Shown: positions 43,384-53,420 of the stretch, piece by piece
Layout: every line of letters begins with the position of its first letter
Numbering within the stretch: position 1 is the stretch's first letter
Assembly (NCBI GenBank): GCA_002951995.1
Contig: CP019797.1
Span: 3,332,501-3,396,500 of the forward strand
Source: Stenotrophomonas acidaminiphila
GTDB taxonomy: Bacteria; Pseudomonadota; Gammaproteobacteria; Xanthomonadales; Xanthomonadaceae
DNA: 64,000 bases
Direction: 5' to 3'
Translations under genes and position numbers: made by a program
The notes under the pieces: model-generated
The model's database searches: none
Told to the model about the DNA's origin: nothing
Seen by the model: only the letters and a program-made list of their open reading frames with translations

Positions 43384-43647
43384 ATGACCGACCTCGAAGA
43401 CCTCATCCAGCGCGCCATAGACCCGTCATCCGTCAAGCTGGAAGGCACCCTCACCAATCCCCCTTCCTTCGGCGTCTACCTGGTCCAGGACACCGACAAC
43501 GACAGCCAGCACTACCGGTTCGGCAGCCACCCGGTGCGCATGCAGGAGCTGGAGGACAGGTTCGGCGGCTGCGAGCTGGAATACCTGTTCCTGTCGCGCG
43601 AGGACGCCGCGGCAGTGACCTCGGCGCTGAACAAGCGCGAGGAATGA
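43384..43647 (+). CDS. Small hypothetical protein
   Basis: 87 residues, acidic, no signal peptide or membrane segment (MTDLEDLIQRAIDPSSVKLE; FGVYLVQDTDNDSQHYRFGS; CELEYLFLSREDAAAVTSAL). The composition is that of a real soluble protein, unlike nearby shadow frames. No family recognised. It starts 62 bp after the DUF1801 gene on the same strand. Confidence 0.65.
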   Translation: MTDLEDLIQRAIDPSSVKLEGTLTNPPSFGVYLVQDTDNDSQHYRFGSHPVRMQELEDRFGGCELEYLFLSREDAAAVTSALNKREE

Positions 43648-43710
43648 AGCACGCCCTTCGCGGCGCCGCGCCGGTGCCGCCGAAGCGGCGCCGGCACGCG
43701 GCCGGCGGCG

Positions 43711-45810
43711 TCAGCCGATCACCCGCCTGAACGGCGGCAGCGCGTCGATGATGCGCTTGCCGTAGCGGCGCGTGAGCAGCCGCGAATCGAGGATGACCAC
43801 GCGCCCGGTATCGGTGGAGGTGCGGATCAGGCGCCCGGCGAACTGGGTCAGCGTGCGCAGCGCATGCGGGATCGCGATCAGGTTGAAGGAATTCAACCCG
43901 CGGCTCTCGAACCACTCGCTCAACGTCGAGGTCTGCGGATCGGTCGGCACCGCGAACGGCACCTGGGTGATGACCACCGTGGTACAGGCCTCGCCCGGCA
44001 GGTCAAGGCCCTCGCCGAAGGAATTGAGCCCGAACAGCACCGAGCCCTCGCCGGCGGCGGTGCGGCGCAGGTGCTCGTCGATCATCTTCTGCTTGGCGCC
44101 TTCGCCCTGCACCAGCACCTTCCGGCGCAGCGTGGCCGGCATCAGCTCGGCCACCTTCTCCATCTTCCAGCGCGAGGTGAACAGCACGATGCTGCCCTTG
44201 TCCCAGTCCAGCTCGGCGGCCAGGTACTTCGCCACCTCCCTCGGGTGGCGCTCGCGGTCGTCCGGCGTCACCGGGAACGGCGGCACCACCAACTGCGCCT
44301 GGTTGGGCAGGTCGAACGGCGAGGCCAGCGACACCATTTCCGCCTCGGCCGGAATGCCGTTGTCGATGGCCAGCGCCTGGAAATCGCCGCCGCCGGTGAG
44401 CGTGGCCGAGGTCATCACCACCGAATCCACTTCGTCCCACAACAGCTTGCGCAGCACCATCGCCGCCGACACCGGCGAGCAGTGCAGCACATGTTCGCCG
44501 TCGCGGGTCAGGGTGATCCAGCGCGCCATCGGCGGCTGGCCTTCCTTGTCCTCGCGGCGCCAGCCGGCCCACAGGTCGTACTGCTGCTGGATCATCTCCA
44601 GTGCCATGCCCAGGCTGCGCTGCAGGCGCTCGTGGGCGGCGTCCTCGGGCTTGCCCTTGGCCACTTGCGCGGCCGCGGCCGTGGCCCAGTTGAGCAGGGT
44701 CCGGGTCTCGTCGGCCAGTTCCTCGACCGGCTGCCGCCACGCCTCCGGCAGGCGGCCGTTGGCGGCGCGCCACAGCGGCTCGCGTTCGTCCGCTGCCGGC
44801 GTCCACACCTGCGCGATGCCGTCGGCGAACGCCTTGAGCAGCTTGGCCACGCGCGCCGCGGCGTCGATCGCCTCGTTCGGCAGCAGGTTGCCGATCCTGT
44901 CCTTGTCCACCGCACGGTAGGCGCCGGCGATGATGATCTGCAGGCGCCCGGTGCGCCGCGCCATGTCGTCCAGCGGCAGGCTGGCCGCGCCCTGGTCGAT
45001 GGCGACGTTGCCGATGTGGTGGCCTTCGTCCAGCACCAGCAGCATGTCGGCGGGCGCGGCGATCAGCGGCTGGCCGTTGTCGGATTCGCCGATGGACAGC
45101 GCCGACAGCAGCAGCGCGTGGTTGGTCACCACGATCTGCGCCTCGCGCACCTCGTTGCGCGCGCGCAGCACCGGGCACTGGGTCGAATAGGCACAGCGGC
45201 GCCCGGCGCAGCCCGAGGCCGGGGTAGTGATGCGCAGGCGCAGGCCGGGCGTGACCGCCTCCGGTGCGTTGTCCAGGTCGCCGTTCCAGCGCCCTTCGAT
45301 GAAAGCGCGCATCAGCTTGCCGGCCACGTCCATTTCGATCGGCGCCAGCGGCCGCTCGTAGAGCAGCACTTCGTCGCCGAACATGCCCTCCTGCGCGCCC
45401 TCGCCCTGCGCTTCGGCGGCATTGCGCGTGCACAGGTAGCGGGTGCGGCCCTTGGCCAGCGCCACCGTGGCCTGCAGGCCGGTGGCCTTGAGGAAACTGG
45501 GAATGTCGCGCTCGACCAGCTGCGACTGCAGCGCCACCGTGCCGGTGCTGATCACCAGCTTCTTCTTCGAGGCCAGCGCGATGGGCACGCCGGCGGTCAG
45601 GTAGCCCAGGCTCTTGCCGACCCCGGTCGGCGCCTCGACCACGCCCACGCCACCGCTGGCCAGCGCGCGCGAGACCACGCCGATCATCTGGCTCTGCGAG
45701 CGCCGCGTGCTGAAGCCGGGCGTGTTGGCCTGCAGCTTCGCGTAGGCGTCGCGGATGGCCGTCTTCACTTCCTCGGTCAACGCACGCGGCGCTTCCACTT
45801 TCTCCGTCAC
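43711..45810 (-). CDS. dinG: ATP-dependent DNA helicase DinG
   Basis: 699-residue XPD-like superfamily 2 helicase. Walker A is EAPTGVGKSLGYL, and the iron-sulfur cluster Cys are in RYLCTRN and SGCAGRRCAYSTQCP (four in all). Walker B is LVLDEGHHIGN, with motif VVMTSATLT and the C-terminal AGRLIRTSTDTGRVVILDSR arginine-finger region. DinG unwinds R-loops and other structured DNA in 5'-3' direction. The GTG at 45810 begins the recognisable protein (TEKVEAPRALTEEVK). REP palindromes lie just upstream. Confidence 0.95.
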   Translation of the reverse strand: MTEKVEAPRALTEEVKTAIRDAYAKLQANTPGFSTRRSQSQMIGVVSRALASGGVGVVEAPTGVGKSLGYLTAGVPIALASKKKLVISTGTVALQSQLVERDIPSFLKATGLQATVALAKGRTRYLCTRNAAEAQGEGAQEGMFGDEVLLYERPLAPIEMDVAGKLMRAFIEGRWNGDLDNAPEAVTPGLRLRITTPASGCAGRRCAYSTQCPVLRARNEVREAQIVVTNHALLLSALSIGESDNGQPLIAAPADMLLVLDEGHHIGNVAIDQGAASLPLDDMARRTGRLQIIIAGAYRAVDKDRIGNLLPNEAIDAAARVAKLLKAFADGIAQVWTPAADEREPLWRAANGRLPEAWRQPVEELADETRTLLNWATAAAAQVAKGKPEDAAHERLQRSLGMALEMIQQQYDLWAGWRREDKEGQPPMARWITLTRDGEHVLHCSPVSAAMVLRKLLWDEVDSVVMTSATLTGGGDFQALAIDNGIPAEAEMVSLASPFDLPNQAQLVVPPFPVTPDDRERHPREVAKYLAAELDWDKGSIVLFTSRWKMEKVAELMPATLRRKVLVQGEGAKQKMIDEHLRRTAAGEGSVLFGLNSFGEGLDLPGEACTTVVITQVPFAVPTDPQTSTLSEWFESRGLNSFNLIAIPHALRTLTQFAGRLIRTSTDTGRVVILDSRLLTRRYGKRIIDALPPFRRVIG

Positions 45811-45873
45811 GCCGACCTGCCGCCTGCTACCTTCATACCCGGCATTTTCCCATACCGGCGCGGCACATGCCCC

Positions 45874-45944
45874 GTAGGTGCCGGGCTTGCCCGGCACGGG
45901 GGCTTCAACGGCGCAGCTTCATGCGGGGCAAGCCCCGCATCTAC
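45874..45944. repeat. Inverted pair of GTAG REP palindromes (SMAG-like)
   Basis: A + strand unit GTAGGTGCCGGGCTTGCCCG at 45874-45898 (arms GTGCCGGGC / GCCCGGCAC) faces a - strand unit at 45920-45944, which reads GTAGATGCGGGGCTTGCCCC on the - strand. GTAG-headed palindromes are the REP class described in Stenotrophomonas. They fill the gap upstream of dinG. Confidence 0.85.
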
Positions 45945-46027
45945 GGCAGGGCATGGATTCCGGCAGGAAACACGCCGCCCCCGGCCATGGATTTCGGTAT
46001 GAAACACCCCGACCCCGACACGCGCCC

Positions 46028-46055
46028 GTAGGTGCCGGGCTTGCCCGGCACAGGG
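46028..46055 (+). repeat. Single GTAG REP palindrome
   Basis: Third copy of the GTAGGTGCCGGGCTTGCCCG unit, 130 bp from the pair. Partly repeated arm sequence (TTTGCCCGGCAC) follows it. Confidence 0.8.
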
Positions 46056-46092
46056 CTTTGCCCGGCACGGGTTCGCGGCCATGCGTGGCAGC

Positions 46093-46440
46093 TCAGGCTT
46101 TCGCCGGCCCGCGCAGGGCCCTGGCCAGCGCCCAGGCCAGCAGCACGAAGCCGCCGGCTTCCAGCAGCGACACCGCGAAGTGGCCGACGCCCAGCGCGGT
46201 ATTGAGCGCGGCGATGCCATCGAAGTTGCCCGCGGCGATCAGCAGCAGCGGCAACACCGCCAGCACCGCGCCGGACAGCGTGCTCGCCATCAGGATCGCC
46301 AGCGCCCACAGCGCGGCGCTGCGCGCCACCGCCTTCGGCGCCCCCAGCAGCAGGACCAGTGCCACGCCCAGCGCGATCATCACCGGCAGGCGGTAGCCCA
46401 CCGATACCAGCAGCGAGCCCAGCAATTGCGTCTGGTCCAC
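46093..46440 (-). CDS. Small integral membrane protein downstream of aroE
   Basis: 115 residues, almost all hydrophobic, about four helices (VGYRLPVMIALGVALVLLLG; AALWALAILMASTLSGAVLA; VLPLLLIAAGNFDGIAALNT; SLLEAGGFVLLAWALARAL). No family recognised. GTG start at 46440 lies 5 bp after the aroE stop, so it should be co-translated with aroE. Its end is followed by a REP palindrome. Confidence 0.65.
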   Translation of the reverse strand: MDQTQLLGSLLVSVGYRLPVMIALGVALVLLLGAPKAVARSAALWALAILMASTLSGAVLAVLPLLLIAAGNFDGIAALNTALGVGHFAVSLLEAGGFVLLAWALARALRGPAKA

Positions 46441-46445
46441 GCCGC

Positions 46446-47294
46446 TCAGTCCGCGGTGACCAGGGTGGCGGCGCGTGCGCGCAGCGCGGCGTAGACCGCG
46501 TCGGTCTCCGGGCGCACCCCGTGCCACTGCTGGAAGCTCTCCGCCGCCTGCTCCACCAGCATGCCCAGGCCATCGAACTCATTGCGGCACCCGGCCGCGC
46601 GGGCCCAGGCCAGGAACGGGATCGCCGCCTCGCCGTAGTTCAGGTCGACCGCGGTGGTCAGGCTGTTGACCAGCGACAGCGGCAGGGTGAAGGCCTCACC
46701 CTCGCCCTGGCCGGCCGAGGTGGCGTTGATGATCAGCTCGAAGTCGCCCTGCTCGCGCAGTGCGTCCCAATAGGCCGAGATGACGCGGCCCGGTTCGCTC
46801 ATCGCGTCCACCAGCGCATCGGCGCGCTCCGGGGTGCGGTTGGCCACCACCAGTTCGAGGATGCCGGCGTCGAGCAGCGCGGGGGCCACGCCGCGCGCGG
46901 CGCCACCGGCGCCGAGCAGCAGCACGCGGCGACCGCGCAGGTCCAGCCCGTTGCGGCCGGTGAGGTCGCGCACCAGGCCGATGCCGTCGGTGTTGTCGCC
47001 ATGCCAGCGCTCGCCCTTGCGCAGCAGGGTGTTGACCGCGCCGGCACGCTGCGCGCGCGAAGTGGTGGTGGCGCACAGCGCGAACGCCGCTTCCTTGTGC
47101 GGCAGGGTCACGTTGGCGCCCACCCCGCCGTCGGCGGCGAACGCGTCCAGCGCCGCGGTGAAATCCTGCGCGGTGGCATCGATGGCGCGGTAATCGATCT
47201 CGATCCCCTGCGCCCTGGCGAAGGCGGCGTGGATGTGCGGCGACTGCGAATGGGCGATGGGGTGGCCAAAGACGGCGTAGCGGGCGACGCTCAT
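46446..47294 (-). CDS. aroE: Shikimate dehydrogenase (NADP)
   Basis: 282-residue AroE. Substrate site [20 protein letters not shown] and [12 protein letters not shown] (catalytic Lys), with NTDGIGLV for shikimate, the nucleotide loop [12 protein letters not shown] and ANRTPERA (NADP preference). Reduces 3-dehydroshikimate to shikimate in aromatic amino-acid synthesis. ATG at 47294 has GAGG six bases upstream. Divergent from the PD40 protein. Confidence 0.96.
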   Translation of the reverse strand: MSVARYAVFGHPIAHSQSPHIHAAFARAQGIEIDYRAIDATAQDFTAALDAFAADGGVGANVTLPHKEAAFALCATTTSRAQRAGAVNTLLRKGERWHGDNTDGIGLVRDLTGRNGLDLRGRRVLLLGAGGAARGVAPALLDAGILELVVANRTPERADALVDAMSEPGRVISAYWDALREQGDFELIINATSAGQGEGEAFTLPLSLVNSLTTAVDLNYGEAAIPFLAWARAAGCRNEFDGLGMLVEQAAESFQQWHGVRPETDAVYAALRARAATLVTAD

Positions 47295-47347
47295 GGTGAT
47301 CCTCTGCATGACCTAGACTGGCGCGATCCCTGGCTTGCGGAACCTCC

Positions 47348-48229
47348 ATGCGGACCCGATCGCTGCTGCTCGCGCTGTCCATGAGTCTACTCTTTGCACC
47401 GCGGGTGACGGCACTGGCGGAGTTCGGCATCGAAGGCATCGGCGTGGTGTCCACCCGTGCCGACGAGCTGCGCGCCACGCGCTCGGCCGATGGCCGGCGC
47501 CTGGTCTGGGCCAGCAACCGCGACGGTGGCGCCGGCGGCTGGGACCTGTGGCAGGCCACCTGGCAGGACGCGCGCTGGAGCGACCCGCGCCCGCTGCCAC
47601 TGGACACCGCGGCCGATGAGGTCGATCCGTTCCTGGATGCCGCCGGCCGCTGGCTGTACTTCGCCTCCGACCGCAAGGGCGGCCATGGCGGCTTCGACCT
47701 GTACCGCGCGGCGCTGCGCGACGACGGCGGCTTCGGCCCGGCGCAGAACCTGGGCGCGGCCATCAATGGCGCCGACCACGAACGCTCGCCGGCCGTGCAC
47801 GACCACGACGGCAGCCTGCTGCTGGCCAGCGACCGCGCGGGCGGCGCCGGCGGCTGGGACCTGTGGCGCGCGCACCGTGCCGGCGACGGGTTCGCCGCGC
47901 CGCAGCCGATGACCGGCCTCAACGGTGCCGACGACGAACTGGACGGCGCTTGGCTGGCCGGTGGGCGCGCGGTGGTGTTCGCACGCGGCAAGGGCGAAAG
48001 GCGCGCGCAGCTGCAGCTGTCGCACTGCCACCAGGGACAGTGGAGCGCGGCGCAACCGCTGGCGCTGTCGTTCAACAGCGCCGAGGGCGATACCCGGGCG
48101 GCGCTGGTCGACGCCAGTACCCCGGGCGAACTGCTGGTCAGCGGCCATGCGCGCGCGCCGCGTGCCGGCGGCTTCGACCTGTACCGGATGCGGGCGCCGG
48201 CCAGCGACGGCAGCGGCGACTGCCGCTAG
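47348..48229 (+). CDS. Exported PD40/TolB-like beta-propeller protein
   Basis: 293 residues. Signal peptide (LLLALSMSLLFAPRVTALA), then repeated PD40-type blades with the pattern ASNRDGGAGGWDLWQA, ASDRKGGHGGFDLYRA, ASDRAGGAGGWDLWRA, ending SGHARAPRAGGFDLYRM. The regular S-[DN]-R-x-G-G-x-G-G-[WF]-D-L-[WY] repeat suggests a periplasmic propeller, as in TolB-type or OmpA-peptidoglycan-linked proteins. Partner unknown. Divergent from aroE; REPs follow its stop. Confidence 0.83.
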   Translation: MRTRSLLLALSMSLLFAPRVTALAEFGIEGIGVVSTRADELRATRSADGRRLVWASNRDGGAGGWDLWQATWQDARWSDPRPLPLDTAADEVDPFLDAAGRWLYFASDRKGGHGGFDLYRAALRDDGGFGPAQNLGAAINGADHERSPAVHDHDGSLLLASDRAGGAGGWDLWRAHRAGDGFAAPQPMTGLNGADDELDGAWLAGGRAVVFARGKGERRAQLQLSHCHQGQWSAAQPLALSFNSAEGDTRAALVDASTPGELLVSGHARAPRAGGFDLYRMRAPASDGSGDCR

Positions 48230-48295
48230 CGGGAGCCAACGCGCCGGCACCGCGCATGCGTCGTGCGGCGCGCGGCGGTGAGGACGGTCAAGGTT

Positions 48296-48418
48296 CATGC
48301 GGGGCAAGCCCCGCATCTACGCAGTGCATGGATTGGGGCAGCAGGCCCCGTAGGTGCCGGGCTCGCCCGGCACGGGCCTCACCGGGAAAGCCACCTGCGC
48401 GGCAAGCCCCGCCTCTAC
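48296..48418. repeat. Cluster of three GTAG REP palindromes
   Basis: Units at 48296-48320 (- orientation), 48350-48373 (+ orientation) and a degraded one at about 48396-48418 (- orientation). The last unit supplies the TAG stop of the following - strand gene (48415-48417). Confidence 0.8.
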
Positions 48419-48716
48419 GGTTGGGAGTCGCTACCGGGAGCCGGGTTGCCGGCAAGCACTTCGGCGCGCCGCCGCTCGTACTCCACTTCACCGATGCGCC
48501 CGGCCTGCCGCAGGCCGGCCAGTTCGCGCAGCTGTGCCTCGACCTCCGGTGGCAGCGGTGATTGCCGCTGCAGCCGTTGCGCGGCCGACGGCAGCTCCGG
48601 CGGTCGCCGCGCGGCGCGGACAACCGCGGCGATCACCAACCCGATCACCACCGCGAACGCGGTCACCCCGACCACCCACACCACCCATTGCCAGGGCTGC
48701 ATGCCGGGCGCGTCCA

Positions 48717-48717
<1 letters not shown>
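48415..48717 (-). CDS. Small membrane protein with SHOCT-like tail, downstream of hemB
   Basis: 100 residues. One membrane helix (WQWVVWVVGVTAFAVVIGLV) and a cytoplasmic helical tail LRELAGLRQAGRIGEVEYER, which resembles a SHOCT domain. The ATG overlaps the hemB stop by one base, so it is coupled to hemB. Its stop codon TAG is the reversed GTAG head of a REP element, suggesting the REP insertion set or shortened the C-terminus. Confidence 0.72.
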
Positions 48718-49733
<1,016 letters not shown>

Positions 49734-50647
49734 CTATTGCAGCAGGTAGCCCTGCGGTTGCAGCGGTTCGGGCAGCGGGTGCTCGCCCAGTGCGTCGAGC
49801 ACGTCGATCTCGAGGGTGCGCACCATGGCGTCCAGCGGCAGGTCGTTGGGTTCCAGGCCGAACGGCTCTTCCAGCTCCTCGCCGAGCTGGTCCAGGCCGA
49901 AGAACGCGTAGGCCAGCAGCATCGACACCACCGGCGTGGCCCAGCCGAGCGCGCCAGCCAGGCCGAACGGCAGCAGCACGCAGAACAGCCACGCGCAGCG
50001 GTGCAGCAGCAGGGTGTAGGCGAACGGCAGTGGCGTGCCGGCGATGCGCTCGCACGCCGCCTGCACCGAGGACAGCGCATGCAGCCGCTGTTCGAAGCAG
50101 GCGTACAGGTAAGGGTCGAGGCGGCCGGCGCGCAGCGGCACCGCCAGTTCGGCGGCGACCAGCGCCAGCAGGCCGTCGGGGATGTTCTGCCGCTGCAGCA
50201 GCGCCTGCTGCCCCGGCGCCAGCCACGGCGCGGCCGCGGCGGCGGCGTCGCGGCCGCGCAGGCGCGCGGCCAGGGCATGGGCAAAACCGACCAGCAGCCG
50301 CGACACCCGCCGGCGCAGCGGCGCGTCGTCGGCCAGCAGCGCGTTGGCCTGGCGCACGAAGCTGCGGGTCTCGACCAGCAGCTGCCCCCACTGCTTTCGG
50401 CCTTCCCACCAGCGCTCGTGGCAGGCGTTGTTGCGGAAGCTCAGGAAGATCGACAGCACCAGCCCCAGCAGGGTGAACGGCGCCACCGCCAGGCCATTGG
50501 CGGCGAATGGATGATGCAGCTTGGCCAGCAGTGCCACGGCCACCGCCAGCACCCCGATCGCCAGCACCCGCGGGGCGATGGCCGGCACGATCGAACCGCG
50601 CAGGATGTACAGCAGCTGCCAGCCGCGGGGCGGGGTCGGATGATCAT
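49734..50647 (-). pseudogene. Bestrophin-family anion channel, frameshifted as read
   Basis: Bestrophin/UPF0187 membrane protein. From PAIAPRVLAIGVLAVAVALL onward the family features are intact: LSFRNNACHERWWEGRKQWG, FVRQANALL, LLPFGLAGALGWATPVVSM and FGLDQLGEELEEPFGLEPND. The natural start MIIRPRP (ATG 50647) is in another frame; adding one base to the CCCC run (+ strand gggg 50627-50630) links them as RGWQLLYILRGSIVPAIAP, total 304 residues, the family size. Likely a base-calling error. It lies 27 bp upstream of hemB. Confidence 0.85.
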
Positions 50648-50724
50648 CGGTGGGGGTCGCGCCGGCTGCGGGCCCTGGGCGCCGGATCGTCAGCCGGCAG
50701 GGTCCACCATTCTACGCCCCGCGG

Positions 50725-50973
50725 TCAGACCAGGCCGCCACCCAGGCCCAGGCGGATCACCCCGACCACGATCACCACCACGTTGAGCAGCAGCCCGGCC
50801 TTGGCGCGGCCGCGGTTGCCCTCACGGGTGAACAGCAGGCCGATGGCGGCGATGACCGCGCCGACCGCGGCGAACGGGATCAGGAACCAGTTGCCCCAGC
50901 CCAGCAGCGGGATGAAGGCCAACACCATCCACAGCAGCGCCACGATGCCCCAGACTAGGCTGATCAGTCCCAT
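50725..50973 (-). CDS. Small membrane protein
   Basis: 82 residues, two or three helices (LISLVWGIVALLWMVLAFIP; FLIPFAAVGAVIAAIGLLFT; AGLLLNVVVIVVGVIRLGLG) with a charged REGNRGRAKA loop. GGAGGGAACGAC precedes the ATG. No function known; similar small DUF-type proteins are common in xanthomonads. Confidence 0.75.
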   Translation of the reverse strand: MGLISLVWGIVALLWMVLAFIPLLGWGNWFLIPFAAVGAVIAAIGLLFTREGNRGRAKAGLLLNVVVIVVGVIRLGLGGGLV

Positions 50974-51104
50974 GTCGTTCCCTCCGCTGGTTGATGCGCG
51001 CAAGATAGCCCGGAAATCCCCGCGATCAAACGTTCCACGCGGTTCGCGGCCGATTCACGCGGGCGCGCCGATGATCCCGCCATTACCCACCCGGGAGTGA
51101 ACCC

Positions 51105-51524
51105 ATGAAACTACCGCTCGCCATCGCATTGGGCGTCGCCCTGGCCACCGGCGGCTGCGCCAGCACCTCACGGGTCATGCTCGGCCAGGCGCGCGCGCCG
51201 GTGGACCCGGCCAGCGTGCAGATCTATTCCACGCCACCGGCCGGCGCGGTGGAGATCGCCCAGCTGGAGGCCTCCAGCGCGGTCGGCTTCGGCACCCAGG
51301 GCCAGACCGATGCGGCCATTGCCCGGCTCAAGCGCGAGGCCGCGGCGCTGGGCGCCAACGGCGTGATCCTGATGGGGGTGGGCGCCGGCGGCTCGCCGGT
51401 GGGCATGTCGGTCGGCGGCGGCAGCTACGGCCGACATGGTGGCGGGGGCCTGAGCGTGGGCATCCCCACCCAGCAGAAGCGCGCCGCCGGCGTGGCGATC
51501 TGGGTGCCGCCGGGCGCCAGGTAG
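51105..51524 (+). CDS. Small Gly-rich lipoprotein
   Basis: 139 residues. Lipobox ATGGC (Cys18) after a short hydrophobic stretch. The mature part has a compact domain (VQIYSTPPAGAVEIAQLEAS; DAAIARLKREAAALGANGVI) and a Gly/Ser-rich loop before VAIWVPPGAR. The I-Y-x-x-P-P-x-x-x-x-x-I/V start and A-x-x-x-L-K-x-x-A-A-x-x-G-A-N-G/A-V-I helix resemble DUF4156-like lipoproteins. Function unknown. Confidence 0.72.
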   Translation: MKLPLAIALGVALATGGCASTSRVMLGQARAPVDPASVQIYSTPPAGAVEIAQLEASSAVGFGTQGQTDAAIARLKREAAALGANGVILMGVGAGGSPVGMSVGGGSYGRHGGGGLSVGIPTQQKRAAGVAIWVPPGAR

Positions 51525-51591
51525 GCGCTGCTGCGCCGGTCAGGTGTCGCGGCTGGCGCCGCCGCCACTTGGGCAGCGGCGCCGATGACGC

Positions 51592-53382
51592 TTACCTGCG
51601 GCGCTGCGCCGGGATGAACACCTCGTCCACGGCGGTGGCCAGCTGGTCCGGCGGCAGCAGCCCCTGGTCGAGCAGGAAGTTGTTGAACGCCAGGCGGTCG
51701 AAGCGGTCGCCCAGCGCCAGCTCGGTGCGCATGCGCAGTTCCATGATCCGGGTATAGCCGTAGAAGTAGCTGCAGGCCTGGCCCGGCGCCCGCACGGTGT
51801 AGCGGTCCAGTTCCTGGGTGGCCATGGCCTCGGACAGGCCGACGCCTTCCACCAGCACCTTGCGCGCCTGCTCGCGGTCGGTCAGGCCGAGGTTGAGCAT
51901 CGGGTCGAGCATGGCGCGGGCGGCGCGCAGCAGCCGGAACTGCAGCGCGATCATCTGCCCGTCCAGCGGCTCGAACGGCACCAGCTCGGCCTCGGCGTAC
52001 AGCGCCCAGCCCTCGACGTTGACTGAGTTGAACGCGAACAGCGTGCGCGCCAGCGAGATGCCGCGCTCGACCATCGCCGCGAACTGCAGGTCATGGCCCG
52101 GGCGGCCTTCGTGCGCGCTCAGCGTCCATGCCGCCGAACCGAAGTTGAAATCGTCGTACTGCGCCTTGCCGCCCGAGGCCGGGTTGCCCAGCGGCAGCAC
52201 GAAGGTGCCCTGCTGCCCGGTGTTGCCGACCAGCGGCGGCGGCAGGTAATGCGGCGCCGGCGACGCGGCGCTCTCGGCCGCGCTGCCCAGGCGCATCTGC
52301 AGCGGGCGCTGCGGCACGTCGACGATGCGCTGGCGGCGGATGATCGGGTCGATGGCGTCGATGATGCCGCGGTAGTGCGCCTCCAGGCGGTCGTTGCCGA
52401 TCGTGTCCTGCTTCAGCGCGCGGATCACCGCGGCGTAGTCGTTGGCATCATCCACCTTCAGGCCCTTGGCCTGCACCACCAGCGGCGCCAGCTGGCGCAT
52501 CATCGCGCGGGTTTCCATGTATTCCAGCTGCGCGCGCTGCACCAGCAGCGCCGGGTCGATGTCCACGCCCACGTCCTTGAGCTGGAAGGCATACAACTCG
52601 GCCGGCAGGCGGGTGTCGGTGCGCGCTTGTGGCAACACGTCCCGGCGCGTCCATGCGATGTACTCCTTCATCTGCGTGGCCAGGGTGGCCAGCGCGGCGT
52701 CCGCGCCCTTGATGTCGTACTTTGCGAACAGCTTGCCGATGCCGTCGATGTAGGTATCGACATTGGCGATGGCCTGTTCGACCTCGATCCGGGTCGGCTG
52801 CAGCAGGCCCGGGGTACCGCTCTTCTCGGCGTAGCGCTGCCGCGCCAGGGTGGCCAGCGGCTGGCTGCCCGGGGCCTGGCCGATATAGGCCTTGAGCCGG
52901 TCCAGCGCCCTGGCCCGGCGCTCCGCCGGCACCTGGTCGGACAGCAGCCCGTTGAGGCCACCGAACACGCTCTGCGGCACGTCCACCCACGGCATCAGGT
53001 GCTGCTCCTCGAGCGCGCTGCCCTCGATGCCGCGGCCGGCCGCGGCGATCATGATCTCCAGGTCCTGGCGCACGTTGGGGTCGCGTTCGAGCTGGAGCTT
53101 TTCGCGCAGCTGGGTACGCGCCTGCTCCAGCGCGGCGCGGTAGCGCGCGGCGTTGTCCGGGCCGAGGTCGACGACCTTGTCGTCGTAGCCCGGGACGCCG
53201 AAGAAGCTGGCCATCTCCGGCCGGAACGGTGCCTGCGCGCGCAGCAGGATCTGCGCCAGCGCGTTGCTGTGCGCCACCCAGGCCGGCGCGGATGTGGCCG
53301 CCGGGGACGACGGCGTGGTGGCCGCGGCCAGCGGCAAGGGCGTGGCCAGGGCAAGGGCGACGGCGAGGACGATCGGTTTCAT
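51592..53382 (-). CDS. DUF885 family exported protein (putative metallopeptidase)
   Basis: 596 residues with a signal peptide (VLAVALALATPLPLAAATT). All-helical DUF885 protein. The conserved site is AHEGRPGHDLQ (424-430 HEGRPGH), a near HExxH metal motif, followed by NVEGWALYAE and, later, GQACSYFYGYTRIMELR. Related proteins are annotated as metallocarboxypeptidases, but activity is not firmly shown. It follows the Coa1-like and DPP IV genes on the same strand, in a group of exported peptidases. Confidence 0.87.
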   Translation of the reverse strand: MKPIVLAVALALATPLPLAAATTPSSPAATSAPAWVAHSNALAQILLRAQAPFRPEMASFFGVPGYDDKVVDLGPDNAARYRAALEQARTQLREKLQLERDPNVRQDLEIMIAAAGRGIEGSALEEQHLMPWVDVPQSVFGGLNGLLSDQVPAERRARALDRLKAYIGQAPGSQPLATLARQRYAEKSGTPGLLQPTRIEVEQAIANVDTYIDGIGKLFAKYDIKGADAALATLATQMKEYIAWTRRDVLPQARTDTRLPAELYAFQLKDVGVDIDPALLVQRAQLEYMETRAMMRQLAPLVVQAKGLKVDDANDYAAVIRALKQDTIGNDRLEAHYRGIIDAIDPIIRRQRIVDVPQRPLQMRLGSAAESAASPAPHYLPPPLVGNTGQQGTFVLPLGNPASGGKAQYDDFNFGSAAWTLSAHEGRPGHDLQFAAMVERGISLARTLFAFNSVNVEGWALYAEAELVPFEPLDGQMIALQFRLLRAARAMLDPMLNLGLTDREQARKVLVEGVGLSEAMATQELDRYTVRAPGQACSYFYGYTRIMELRMRTELALGDRFDRLAFNNFLLDQGLLPPDQLATAVDEVFIPAQRRR

Positions 53383-53420
53383 GCGCGCGGCTCCGGGGGT
53401 GGAGCCGTGACCCTACGCAG

